Shown piece after piece: positions 20,774 to 28,727 of a DNA stretch of 64,000 nt. The position numbers were made by a program, and so were the translations under genes. The stretch covers positions 124,001 to 188,000 of the forward strand of contig JAFEDU010000001.1 in NCBI GenBank assembly GCA_018241425.1, read 5' to 3'. The stretch comes from Pseudomonadota bacterium. Lineage in GTDB: Bacteria > Pseudomonadota > Gammaproteobacteria > Steroidobacterales > Steroidobacteraceae. Below the pieces are notes generated by a model, which was not told where the DNA came from, ran no database searches, and saw only the letters and a program-made list of their open reading frames with translations. Numbering within the stretch: the stretch's first letter is position 1; every line of letters starts with the position of its first letter.

Positions 20774-21321
20774 CGTCCCGCCACGCCGGTCAGCGCAAGC
20801 CCGGTGCGGCGCAGCGCGAGGGCGAGCTCCTGCGGGCGGCAGGCAGCGGCACCCGTGAGCCACGCGACCATCGGGTCGAACAGCACCGCCGCCAGCTGCG
20901 TACGCACCAGCGCCCGCGGCAGCCCGTAGGCGGCGCGCGCGCTGCGCGCATCGCGGCGCAGGCGCAGCCCGATCTGCCGCTCCAGGACGGCGATTGCCGG
21001 TGCGCGCATCGAGCCGGTGAAGAGGCCGCGCGCGCGGCCGCGGTTCTCCCAGAAGTGCTCGAGGATCCTCGTGATCGCGACCAGCTCGTCGGCCGTGCCG
21101 ACGCAGCAGGCCAGCACCGCGAAGGGGCCGGCGAGGCTGTCGGCGAGCAGGGCGGCCTTGGAGGGGTAGTGCGCGTAGAAGGTCGAGCGCGCGATCCCGG
21201 CGCGCTGCGCGATGTCGGCCGCGGTGATCGCATCCCACGGGCGGCTCAGTACCAGCGTGAAGAAGGCCTGCCGCAGCTGGGTGCGATTGCGGGTGCGGCG
21301 CGGGTCCGGCAGGCGTGGCAT
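20770..21321 (-). CDS. TetR-family transcriptional regulator, 183 aa
   Basis: An N-terminal TetR helix-turn-helix ([31 protein letters not shown], given here as its two halves either side of RAGIARS) is followed by a helical ligand domain. I prefer the ATG at 21321 ([11 protein letters not shown]...); an ATG at 21363 would add 14 low-complexity residues. It is divergent from a membrane protein gene at 21421 with only about 100 bp between, so that gene is the most likely target. The ligand is unknown. Confidence 0.88.
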   Translation of the reverse strand: MPRLPDPRRTRNRTQLRQAFFTLVLSRPWDAITAADIAQRAGIARSTFYAHYPSKAALLADSLAGPFAVLACCVGTADELVAITRILEHFWENRGRARGLFTGSMRAPAIAVLERQIGLRLRRDARSARAAYGLPRALVRTQLAAVLFDPMVAWLTGAAACRPQELALALRRTGLALTGVAGR

Positions 21322-21420
21322 GGCGATGGGACTTCCGGACGTTGGGGGCGAGGTGTCCGGCACATGGGGCCGGGAGCGCCGCTATCGTACGGCAACCCTC
21401 GGCGCTTCGGAGAGTGCGGC

Positions 21421-22110
21421 ATGCGAGTGAACGACGGTGCGATTGCGCGGCGGCCGGCCCGCTGGACGGCGGCGATACTGATCGCGATCCCGCTCATCGA
21501 GGTGCTCACGGTCATGCACCACCCGCATGTCGCGAGCGCCGATCCGGGGAAGCTCGTCCCGGCGCTCACCGAACTCGCCCCGCTCGCCGCGCTGGTGCAC
21601 GGCGTGCTCATCGCCTGCCTGTATGCAACGCTCGTGGCGCTCGGGGAGTTTGCGGCGCAGGTGCTGCCTGGATCGCCCGCCGGCCGCGCGGGGCTCCTCC
21701 TCTATGGCTCGGGCGTCGGCGTCATGACCGCGGCCGCGCTCCTGGACGGGTTCGTGATCCCGCGCCTCCCGCTCGTGCCGTCGGGCGTGCCCGCGGCGCC
21801 GGCGGAACTGACGGCCCAGTTCGCCTACTTCGCGGCGCTGTGCATCCAGGCGTTCACGCGTGCCGGGGCGGTGCTCATGTGCGCGGGCGTTGCCGCGTGG
21901 TCCTGGGGCCTGCTGCAGCGCGGGCAGGGACGGGTCGTGGCGATCCTGGGACTGTCCGTGATCCCGCTCCTGGCCGGGGCGCTGCTCACCGGGCTCCTGC
22001 ACCTGAACGTCCATGGCATCACGCTCGTCATGGCCGTCGCGGGGCTGTGGCAGCTGAGTGCCGGGGTGTGGATCGCGCGGCTGCGTCCGGTCAGCCCGGG
22101 AGCCGCCTAG
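21421..22110 (+). CDS. Multi-pass membrane protein of unknown function, 229 aa
   Basis: About six hydrophobic segments (ILIAIPLIEVL, LAALVHGVLIACLYATLVAL, GVGVMTAAALLDGFVIP, FAALCIQAFTRAG, VLMCAGVAAWSWGLL, VAILGLSVIPLLAGALLTGL). There is no catalytic motif and I do not recognise a family. GGAGAG lies just before the ATG. It is divergent from a TetR-type regulator, which suggests inducible expression. Its stop lies on a CTAG shared with the convergent small membrane-protein operon. Confidence 0.6.
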   Translation: MRVNDGAIARRPARWTAAILIAIPLIEVLTVMHHPHVASADPGKLVPALTELAPLAALVHGVLIACLYATLVALGEFAAQVLPGSPAGRAGLLLYGSGVGVMTAAALLDGFVIPRLPLVPSGVPAAPAELTAQFAYFAALCIQAFTRAGAVLMCAGVAAWSWGLLQRGQGRVVAILGLSVIPLLAGALLTGLLHLNVHGITLVMAVAGLWQLSAGVWIARLRPVSPGAA

Positions 22111-22457
22111 GCCTCGCGCGGTGCCTCGGGCTCGCGGCGCCGCCGCGAGCGGAACTGGTCGATGAGCTTCAGCGCGACCATCGCCCGCGATCCGAACGCG
22201 AGCGCGGTGCGCGCATAAGTAAGGAGCGTCAGCACCTGCCGCGGCCGGCGCAGGAGCAGCAGGCCGGCCAGCGCCGCGGCCCAGGTGATCGGTCGCAGCA
22301 GGGGAACGCCGAAGCCGCCGGTGAAGAGCTCGCCCGCCGCACGGCTGAGCGGGCTCTGGCGCAGCTCGCCGAATTGCTCACTTAGTCCCGCGCGCTGGCG
22401 CTCGCAGTCGGCGATCAGGCGCGCGCGCCGCGCCTCGAGCTCTTCCATCCGGCTCAT
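22107..22457 (-). CDS. YqjK-like small membrane protein, 116 aa
   Basis: A basic coiled-coil-like N-terminus (MSRMEELEARRARLIADCER) is followed by a weakly hydrophobic centre and a basic C-terminus (RSRRRREPEAPREA). By position it corresponds to YqjK in the YqjD-YqjE-YqjK arrangement of enterobacteria; sequence similarity is modest. The ATG overlaps the previous stop (ATGA), making it the last gene of a three-gene unit. Confidence 0.6.
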   Translation of the reverse strand: MSRMEELEARRARLIADCERQRAGLSEQFGELRQSPLSRAAGELFTGGFGVPLLRPITWAAALAGLLLLRRPRQVLTLLTYARTALAFGSRAMVALKLIDQFRSRRRREPEAPREA

Positions 22458-22846
22458 GGCCGCCCCCGGATCTCGCGCTGGTCCTCGCCCAGCTGCCCGA
22501 GCGAACCGGACAATGGTGCGGGGCGCCCGCGCACGGTCCGCAGGCCGAGCCAGGCGAGGAGGATCGCCAGGAGCACGAATACGCCGCTCCCGCCGAGGAG
22601 CCCGAGCATCCGGTGCGTGTTCCACAGGGCGACGATCAGCGCCGTCACGCCCAGGGCCAGGGCGAGAAGGACGCAGGCGAGGGCTGCGACCATCCAGGCG
22701 AGCATCCGGAACACGAGCAGCGCCTGGATCTCGAGCTCGACCGTGGCCAGGTCGAGACGGGTCCGCAGCGCCTCGAAGAGCGAGGCGGTCAGGCTCCTGA
22801 GCGGCGCGCCGCCCGGGGCCGGTCCGTCCCCGGCAGGTTCGGTCAC
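22454..22846 (-). CDS. Phage-holin-family / YqjE-like membrane protein, 130 aa
   Basis: An N-terminal amphipathic segment (SLFEALRTRLDLATVELEIQ) precedes two membrane helices separated by a short turn (LAWMVAALACVLLALALGV and GVFVLLAILLAWLGL). This is the pattern of the holin superfamily member YqjE. It overlaps both neighbours by 4 bp (ATGA). No lysis function should be assumed: chromosomal members occur in non-phage settings. Confidence 0.72.
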   Translation of the reverse strand: MTEPAGDGPAPGGAPLRSLTASLFEALRTRLDLATVELEIQALLVFRMLAWMVAALACVLLALALGVTALIVALWNTHRMLGLLGGSGVFVLLAILLAWLGLRTVRGRPAPLSGSLGQLGEDQREIRGRP

Positions 22847-23127
22847 CGGCGCGCCATGATCAGGCCGACGAGCAGCGCCACGCCACCGGCGATCGCGACG
22901 GCCTGCCAGGGGTTCTCGCGGACGTAGCCGTCGACGTCGCGGGCTCGGGCGTTCAGCTGCTGCTCAAGTCCCGACAGCCGCCCCTTCAGCTCGCGCACCG
23001 TGTCCTGCGCGCGGTCCTTGAGCTCCGCGCTTCCGGAAGCGAGGCCGGAGCGCAGCAGGTTCTCCGCATCATCGACCAGCGTGCGCAGCTCGTCGGCCAG
23101 TCTCTCGGCATCCCAGGTCTCGGTCAT
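22843..23127 (-). CDS. DUF883 (ElaB/YqjD-like) membrane-anchored protein, 94 aa
   Basis: A long helical region (RLADELRTLVDDAENLLRSG ... LKDRAQDTVRELKGRL) is followed by DGYVRENPWQAVAIAGGVAL and a C-terminal membrane helix ending GLIMARR. This is the DUF883 layout. The E. coli relatives YqjD and ElaB are C-tail-anchored and bind ribosomes in stationary phase. AAGGA precedes the ATG at 23127. First gene of the three-gene unit 23127-22107. Confidence 0.88.
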   Translation of the reverse strand: MTETWDAERLADELRTLVDDAENLLRSGLASGSAELKDRAQDTVRELKGRLSGLEQQLNARARDVDGYVRENPWQAVAIAGGVALLVGLIMARR

Positions 23128-23288
23128 GGCAGCGGTCCTTCGTATATCCGCGGTGGCTGTGGGGGAAATCTGCGCGCCTTCCGGGCAGGCGGGACATAAG
23201 GATTTACGCATATCCGCCCGCAAACCGCGAGACTCGTACCCGCGCACTGCGCTACTCTCACCCGCGGGCTGCGAAAAACGGACCTGCC

Positions 23289-24410
23289 ATGACATCCCAG
23301 AACCCGCTCCTGGAACTCAAGGCGCTCGGCGTGAGTGCCTGGCTGGACGACATCAGCCGCACGATGCTCGAGGACGGGAGCCTCAGGCGCCTGGTGCAGG
23401 AAGATGGGGTCGCGGGCCTGACCTCCAACCCCGCCATCTTCTCCAAGTCGATCATGAACGATCCGCGCTACGCGCAGCCGATCGCGCAGCTCCTGCCGCG
23501 GATCGGTTCCGGGATGGCGCTCTACGAGGAGCTGGCACTCGCCGATCTCAAGGACGCTGCGGCCCTCCTGCGCCCGGTGTACGACAGCACCGCGGGCGGG
23601 GACGGCTACATCAGCATGGAGGTCTCCCCGCACCTGGCCTACGACGGCCCGGGCAGCCTCAAGGAGGCACAGCGCCTGTGGCAGCGCCTGAGCCTCCCCA
23701 ATGCCTTCATCAAGATCCCGGGCACGCAGCCGGGACTTGCCGCGATCCGCGACCTGATCGCCGCCGGCATCAACGTCAACGTGACGCTGCTGTTCTCGCC
23801 CGAGCGCTACCGCGAGGTGGCGCACGCCTACCTCGACGGGCTCACGATCCGGGCGCAGAAGAACCTGCCGCTGGACAAGGTGGCCTCCGTGGCGAGCTTC
23901 TTCCTGAGCCGCATCGACAGCGCGGTCGACAAGCAGCTCGATGCCCTCACGCCCCGCCAGCCGGCGGCGCGCGCCCTGCGCGGCAAGGCGGCCATCGCGA
24001 GCGCCGCCCACGCCTTCGAGGTGTTCGAGGAGATCTGTGGCAGTGCCGAATGGGAGGCATTGGCTGCGCGCGGCGCGCGGCCGCAGCGGCTCCTGTGGGC
24101 CTCGACGTCCACGAAGGACCCGAGCTTCAGCCCCGTGAAGTACGTCGAGGAGCTCATCGTCCCGGGCACCGTGAACACGATGCCGCTGGAAACCCTCAAC
24201 GCCTACCGCAAGGTCGGCGACCCGGAGTTGCGCCTCGAGCGCCACATCGCCGACGGCAGCGACACGCGCGAGGGCCTCGAGCGCCTCGGCATCGACCTGG
24301 ACGCCGTCGCCGAGCAGCTCGAGCGCGAGGGCGTGCAGAAGTTCATCGAGCCGTTCGACCAGCTGCAGCAGTGGCTCGAGGCCAAGCGCGGCAGCCTGAA
24401 GAGCGCGTGA
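23289..24410 (+). CDS. tal: Transaldolase, 373 aa
   Basis: Matches the longer, actinobacterial/cyanobacterial-type transaldolases: GVSAWLDDISRTML, VAGLTSNPAIFSKS, Schiff-base Lys142 in NAFIKIPGTQPGL and NVNVTLLFSPERYREV. It moves a three-carbon unit between sugar phosphates in the pentose phosphate pathway. It is cytoplasmic and stands alone, divergent from the DUF883 gene with 161 bp between. No other pentose-phosphate gene is in the window. Confidence 0.93.
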   Translation: MTSQNPLLELKALGVSAWLDDISRTMLEDGSLRRLVQEDGVAGLTSNPAIFSKSIMNDPRYAQPIAQLLPRIGSGMALYEELALADLKDAAALLRPVYDSTAGGDGYISMEVSPHLAYDGPGSLKEAQRLWQRLSLPNAFIKIPGTQPGLAAIRDLIAAGINVNVTLLFSPERYREVAHAYLDGLTIRAQKNLPLDKVASVASFFLSRIDSAVDKQLDALTPRQPAARALRGKAAIASAAHAFEVFEEICGSAEWEALAARGARPQRLLWASTSTKDPSFSPVKYVEELIVPGTVNTMPLETLNAYRKVGDPELRLERHIADGSDTREGLERLGIDLDAVAEQLEREGVQKFIEPFDQLQQWLEAKRGSLKSA

Positions 24411-24453
24411 GGGCCGTCCGTCACGGCATGGGCCACGGGGGGAGGGCAGGTCT

Positions 24454-24798
24454 GTGGATACCGATGCGGTCCGCAAGCAGCTGCTGGAGCGCGCCGCGGA
24501 GCTGCGCCGCCGCGCCCACGATGCCAGCGCCGAGGCGCGCCACGAGGCCGATCCCCTCTCGGCGGATTTTGCCGAGCAGGTGACGCAGCGCGAGAACGAC
24601 GACGTGCTCGGGGCGATCTCCGATTCGGCGCGCGCGGAGCTGGTGCAGATCGAGGCGGCGCTCAAGCGCCTGACGAGCGGCCGCTACGGCATCTGCTGCG
24701 GCTGCGGCGAGGCGATCGAGCCGGAGCGGCTGGCCGCGGTACCCTACGCGGACCGCTGCCGCGGCTGCGCAGAGTCCGGCCGGCACCGCGGCCACTGA
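24454..24798 (+). CDS. TraR/DksA-type zinc-finger protein, 114 aa
   Basis: An N-terminal helical pair is followed by a C4 zinc finger (CCGCGEAIEPERLAAV, then CRGC). Shorter than DksA (about 150 aa) and without its full coiled coil, so it may modify RNA polymerase differently, as short TraR-like proteins do. The start is GTG, 9 nt after GGAGG. It lies between transaldolase and the SAM hydroxide adenosyltransferase, all three on the same strand with short gaps. Confidence 0.82.
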   Translation: MDTDAVRKQLLERAAELRRRAHDASAEARHEADPLSADFAEQVTQRENDDVLGAISDSARAELVQIEAALKRLTSGRYGICCGCGEAIEPERLAAVPYADRCRGCAESGRHRGH

Positions 24799-24818
24799 GC
24801 GCGGGCCTCCCCCCCACG

Positions 24819-25628
24819 ATGAGCGCCGCCTGCGGGGTAATCACCCTGACGACCGACTTCGGCCACCAGGGGCCGTTCGTCGGGGTCATGAAGGGCGCGG
24901 TGCTGGCGCGCTTTCCCGCGGCACGGCTCATCGACCTCACGCACGAGATCCTGGTGCACTGGCCGGCGGAAGCCGGGTTCTGGCTGGCGCGCGCCTACCG
25001 TTATTTCCCGGAAGGCACGGTGCACGTCGCGGTCGTGGATCCCGGCGTCGGCACGGCACGCAAGATCATCGCGGTCGAGGTGGGCGGGCACCTGTTCCTC
25101 GCCCCCGACAACGGGCTGCTCGCCCCGATCGTGGCGCGGGATGCGCGGGCGCGCATCCGGCGCCTGAGTCCGGCGCTCTTGGCGCGCCTGCAGATCCAGC
25201 GCGTGAGCGCGACCTTCCACGGGCGCGACATCTTCGCCCCGGTCGCCGCCGAGCTGGCCGCCGGGCGCCTGGAGTTCGACGCCCTCGGCGAACCGCTGAC
25301 GAGCCTGGTGCCGGCGTGGGTGGAGGAGCCGACGGTGGAGTCGCGCAGCGTCAGCGGGGTCATCATGACCCAGGACCACTTCGGCAACCTCATCACCAAC
25401 ATCGACGGGTCCCTGATCGAGCGGTTCCGGCTGCCCCTGGTGCACGCGGGCAACCGCGCCTTCCCCCTGCACAAGACCTACGGCGAGGTGCGCCCCGGGG
25501 AGTACCTGGCGCTGGTCAACTCCTTCGGCACGATCGAGATCGCCCGCGCGGAGGGCTCGGCGGCCGAGGAGCTGGGGCTCAGCCGCGGGGCGCCCGTGGT
25601 GGTGCGCGACCGCACCGACCAGCCCTGA
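24819..25628 (+). CDS. S-adenosylmethionine hydroxide adenosyltransferase (DUF62 family), 269 aa
   Basis: N-terminal domain: ITLTTDFGHQGPFVGVMKG, then THEI and VVDPGVGTARKIIAVEVGG, with LAPDNGLLAPI. C-terminal barrel: QDHFGNLITNIDGS. This is the fluorinase/chlorinase superfamily. The fluorinase-specific inserted loop is not evident, so the hydrolase form is more likely; it splits SAM into adenosine and methionine. It is 20 bp after the DksA-like gene. Confidence 0.88.
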   Translation: MSAACGVITLTTDFGHQGPFVGVMKGAVLARFPAARLIDLTHEILVHWPAEAGFWLARAYRYFPEGTVHVAVVDPGVGTARKIIAVEVGGHLFLAPDNGLLAPIVARDARARIRRLSPALLARLQIQRVSATFHGRDIFAPVAAELAAGRLEFDALGEPLTSLVPAWVEEPTVESRSVSGVIMTQDHFGNLITNIDGSLIERFRLPLVHAGNRAFPLHKTYGEVRPGEYLALVNSFGTIEIARAEGSAAEELGLSRGAPVVVRDRTDQP

Positions 25629-25648
25629 TCCGGAGGCCCGGTTCCGGG

Positions 25649-25670
25649 GCGGTTTCAGCTGAAAAACCGC
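25649..25670 (+). other. Stem-loop after the SAM hydroxide adenosyltransferase gene
   Basis: GCGGTTT and AAACCGC flank an 8-nt loop, 20 nt past the stop. No T-run follows, so it is a weak terminator candidate at best. Confidence 0.3.
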
Positions 25671-25685
25671 GGGTGTGGTTAAAAG

Positions 25686-25713
25686 TTGATCGCCGGCACG
25701 AATCGGCTATAGT
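25686..25713 (+). promoter_or_regulatory. Predicted sigma70 promoter
   Basis: TTGATC (25686-25691) and TATAGT (25708-25713), 16 bp apart, in an unusually AT-rich stretch. It would drive the 72-aa gene at 25781 and possibly lysAC. The leader would be about 60 nt. Confidence 0.6.
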
Positions 25714-25780
25714 TCGCAGCCTTGTGCGTGCCCCTTTGGGCACGTTAGCTGTTGAATTACTTCAGGATTTACGCTGCCCG

Positions 25781-25999
25781 ATGTCGGAACGAGACAACGA
25801 GAGCTTCGATCTCGACGATGAATTCCTGACCAGTGGCCCGACCGAGGATGGCACCGATTACGATCGGCTGCTGGATCGGGTGGACAAACGCGTCCGCAAC
25901 CAGGGCAAACGGGGCAAGGCCGCCTGGAGCCGCCTCGAGGAAGTCCTCGCCGACCGCAAGCTCGAGAAGGATCTCAAGGACTTCGACGAGGAGCTGTAG
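25781..25999 (+). CDS. Small acidic/basic protein resembling the PA3496 family, 72 aa
   Basis: Begins MSERDNESFDLDDEFLTSGP (acidic), then a basic segment (RVDKRVRNQGKRGKAAWSRL) and an acidic end (LKDFDEEL). The pattern of acidic head, basic middle and helix fits PA3496-like putative envelope-integrity proteins; the match is by pattern only. It precedes lysAC by about 120 bp and shares its strand and promoter region. Confidence 0.55.
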   Translation: MSERDNESFDLDDEFLTSGPTEDGTDYDRLLDRVDKRVRNQGKRGKAAWSRLEEVLADRKLEKDLKDFDEEL

Positions 26000-26121
26000 C
26001 CCACGGCCGCCGCGGATCCGGCCGCAACGGCCGCCGCCGAATGACTGCCCGGACTAAGGTGACCTCTGATCGCCGCCCTGAGGCGCCGACCTTCCGGACG
26101 GACCTGGAGAGACCGACTCAC

Positions 26122-28701
26122 GTGACCGCCCCCTCGAGCTGGATCGTCCTGAAGTTCGGCGGTACCAGCGTCTCGACCCTCCCCAACTGGACCAACATCG
26201 CCCGCATTGCGCGCGAGCGCCTGGGCGAAGGGGCGCGCGTCCTCATCGTCCACTCCGCCGTGAGCGGGATCACCGACCGCCTGGAGCGCCTCTTGGATGC
26301 GGCGATCGGCCAGCGCCAGGCCGAGGAACTCAAGGCCATCGAGGAGCGGCACCGCAAGCTCGCGCAGGACCTCGGGGTGGAGCTGCCTCCCGAAGTCGAG
26401 CGCCAGCTCGCCGAGCTGCGCGAGATCGCCGCCGGCGTCGCCCTGGTCGGGGAAGTCAGCGAGCGCACCCGCGCCCGCGTGATGGCCGCCGGCGAGCTCA
26501 TGGCGACCTGGATCGGTGCGCGCTTCCTCGCCGAGCTCGGACTCACCGCGCAGTGGGCCGATGCCCGCACCATGCTGCGCGCCGAGCGCGCCCCCGGGGC
26601 GGGCAAGCCCAGCATGCTCTCGGCGGTGTGCAACTTCTCCCCCGATGCGGCCCTGGAGACCCGACTCGCCGCGCTCCCGGAACTGGTCATCACGCAGGGC
26701 TTCATCGCCAGCGACGATGAGGGCAACACCGTGCTGCTGGGGCGCGGGGGCTCGGATACCTCGGCCGCCTACCTGGCGGCCAAGCTGCGTGCGCGGCGGC
26801 TGGAGATCTGGACCGACGTGCCGGGCATGTTCAGCGCCGACCCGCGCTTCACGCCCACGGCGCGCCTGCTGCGGGCGCTGCACTACGACGAGGCGCAGGA
26901 AATCGCCACCAGCGGCGCGAAGGTGCTGCACCCGCGCTGCATCCTGCCGGCGCGCCAGTACCGCATCCCGCTGCACGTCTACGCGACCCAGGCGCCGGAG
27001 CTTCCCGGCACGGTGCTGCACGCCGAAGGCACCGAGGGCGGCGCCCAGGTCAAGGCGGTGTGCACCAAGAAGGGCATCACGCTGATCGCGCTGGACAGCC
27101 CCGGCATGTGGCACCAGGTCGGGTTCCTGGCGGATGCCTTCGCGGTGTTCAAGCACCACGGCATGTCGGTGGACCTGGTCTCCACTTCCGAGACCAACGT
27201 CACCGTCTCGCTCGACCCGGCGGCCAATACCCTCGACAACGCGCGCGTCGCCGAGCTGGTCGCGGACCTCTCGCGCCTGTGCCGCGTGCAGGTGATCGGC
27301 CCGTGCGCCTCGGTGAGCCTGGTCGGCCGCAACATCCGCGCCATCCTCCACCAGCTGGGGGGCGCCTTCGAGTTCTTCGAGGAACAGAAGATCCACCTGG
27401 TATCGCAGGCCGCCAACGACCTGAACTTCACCTTCGTCGTGGACGAGAACCAGGGCAACCGCCTGGTCGAGCAGCTGCACGAACTGCTCATCCGCCCGGT
27501 GCCGGACGACCGCGTGCTCGGCCCCACCTGGCAGCAGCTGTTCGCGAAGCCCGCCGCAACGGTCCCGGGGCGCGCGCCGTGGTGGCGCGAGAAGCGCGCC
27601 GCGCTGCTCGCCGCGCTCGGGGAGCTGCCGGCCGCCTACGTGTACGACCTGGACAGCGTGCGCAGTGCCGCGCGCGCACTGAAGGCCCTCGGCGCGGTCA
27701 GCCGCGTGCACTACTCGATGAAGGCCAACCCGGGTGCGCCGATCCTGAAGACCCTAAGCGCCGAAGGCGTGGACTTCGAGTGCGTGGCCCAGGGCGAGAT
27801 CGAGTACCTGCGCGCACAGTGTCCCGGCACCGACCCGGGGCGGATCCTCTACACCCCCAACTTCGCCCCGCGCGCGGAGATCGAGTGGGCCCTCGGCGCG
27901 GGCGTGCAGGTCACGGTCGACAACCCCTACCTGCTGTCGCAGTGGCCCCAGGCCTTCCGCGGGCGCGACATCTTCGTGCGCGTGGACACCGGGGTGGGGC
28001 GCGGCCACCACGACCACGTGCGCACCGCCGGCTCGCGCTCGAAGTTCGGCGTGCCGCTCTCGGAGCTGCGCATGCTGCAGGGGCTCGCGCAGGCGGCCGG
28101 CGCGCGCATCGTGGGGCTCGAGGCGCACGTGGGCTCGGGGATCTTCGACGTGACCAGCTGGGAGCACACCGCCCGGGTGCTGGCGCAGGCGGCCCGCGGC
28201 ATCGACACGGTGAAGGTCATCGACATCGGCGGGGGCCTGGGCGTGCCGGAGCGGCCCGACCAGGCACCGGTGGACCTCGCCAAGCTCGACACGCTGCTCC
28301 TGGCGGTGCGCGCCGAGCATCCGCACCTGCAGATCTGGCTCGAGCCCGGGCGCTACTTCGTGGCGGCCGCCGGCGTGCTCCTCGCCCGCGTCACGCAGCT
28401 GAAGAGCAAGGGCGGCGTGCGCTTCGCCGGCGTCGCCACCGGAATGAACTCCCTCATCCGTCCGGCACTCTATGGTTCGTACCATGAGATCGCGAACCTC
28501 ACCCGCATCGATGAGCCGGCCACCGAGCCCATGAGCATCGTGGGCCCGATCTGCGAGAGCGCCGACGTGCTCGGCCACGACCGGCTGCTGCCCGTGACCC
28601 GCGAGGGCGACGTGCTCGTCATCGCCAACGCGGGTGCCTACGGGCACGCGATGAGCTCGCACTACAACCTGCGCGCGCCGGCCCCGGAGCTGTACATCTG
28701 A
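26122..28701 (+). CDS. Bifunctional aspartokinase / diaminopimelate decarboxylase, 859 aa
   Basis: The N-terminal half is an aspartokinase: WIVLKFGGTSVSTL, GRGGSDTSAAYLAA, then two ACT-type regulatory segments (residues about 310-460). The C-terminal half is a PLP fold III decarboxylase: VYDLDSVRSAA, Lys in HYSMKANPGAP, HVGSGIFD, DIGGGLGVPE, EPGRYFVAA and the Cys of GPICESADV. It thus holds the first and last steps of lysine synthesis in one chain, as known in Xanthomonas relatives. The GTG at 26122 puts the kinase motif right at the N-terminus; the ATG at 26041 would add 27 Arg-rich residues. PBP1b follows directly. Confidence 0.94.
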   Translation: MTAPSSWIVLKFGGTSVSTLPNWTNIARIARERLGEGARVLIVHSAVSGITDRLERLLDAAIGQRQAEELKAIEERHRKLAQDLGVELPPEVERQLAELREIAAGVALVGEVSERTRARVMAAGELMATWIGARFLAELGLTAQWADARTMLRAERAPGAGKPSMLSAVCNFSPDAALETRLAALPELVITQGFIASDDEGNTVLLGRGGSDTSAAYLAAKLRARRLEIWTDVPGMFSADPRFTPTARLLRALHYDEAQEIATSGAKVLHPRCILPARQYRIPLHVYATQAPELPGTVLHAEGTEGGAQVKAVCTKKGITLIALDSPGMWHQVGFLADAFAVFKHHGMSVDLVSTSETNVTVSLDPAANTLDNARVAELVADLSRLCRVQVIGPCASVSLVGRNIRAILHQLGGAFEFFEEQKIHLVSQAANDLNFTFVVDENQGNRLVEQLHELLIRPVPDDRVLGPTWQQLFAKPAATVPGRAPWWREKRAALLAALGELPAAYVYDLDSVRSAARALKALGAVSRVHYSMKANPGAPILKTLSAEGVDFECVAQGEIEYLRAQCPGTDPGRILYTPNFAPRAEIEWALGAGVQVTVDNPYLLSQWPQAFRGRDIFVRVDTGVGRGHHDHVRTAGSRSKFGVPLSELRMLQGLAQAAGARIVGLEAHVGSGIFDVTSWEHTARVLAQAARGIDTVKVIDIGGGLGVPERPDQAPVDLAKLDTLLLAVRAEHPHLQIWLEPGRYFVAAAGVLLARVTQLKSKGGVRFAGVATGMNSLIRPALYGSYHEIANLTRIDEPATEPMSIVGPICESADVLGHDRLLPVTREGDVLVIANAGAYGHAMSSHYNLRAPAPELYI

Positions 28702-28727
28702 GGCGCCTGCGGCGGCTCCTCCTGTGG

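Noticed and set aside
22454..22846. Prophage lysis gene (holin)
   Set aside because: No phage genes nearby and the order matches the chromosomal yqjD-yqjE-yqjK set.
24819..25628. Fluorinase or chlorinase (halogenation) function for the SAM enzyme
   Set aside because: The fluorinase-specific insertion is not visible; the common hydroxide form explains the sequence.
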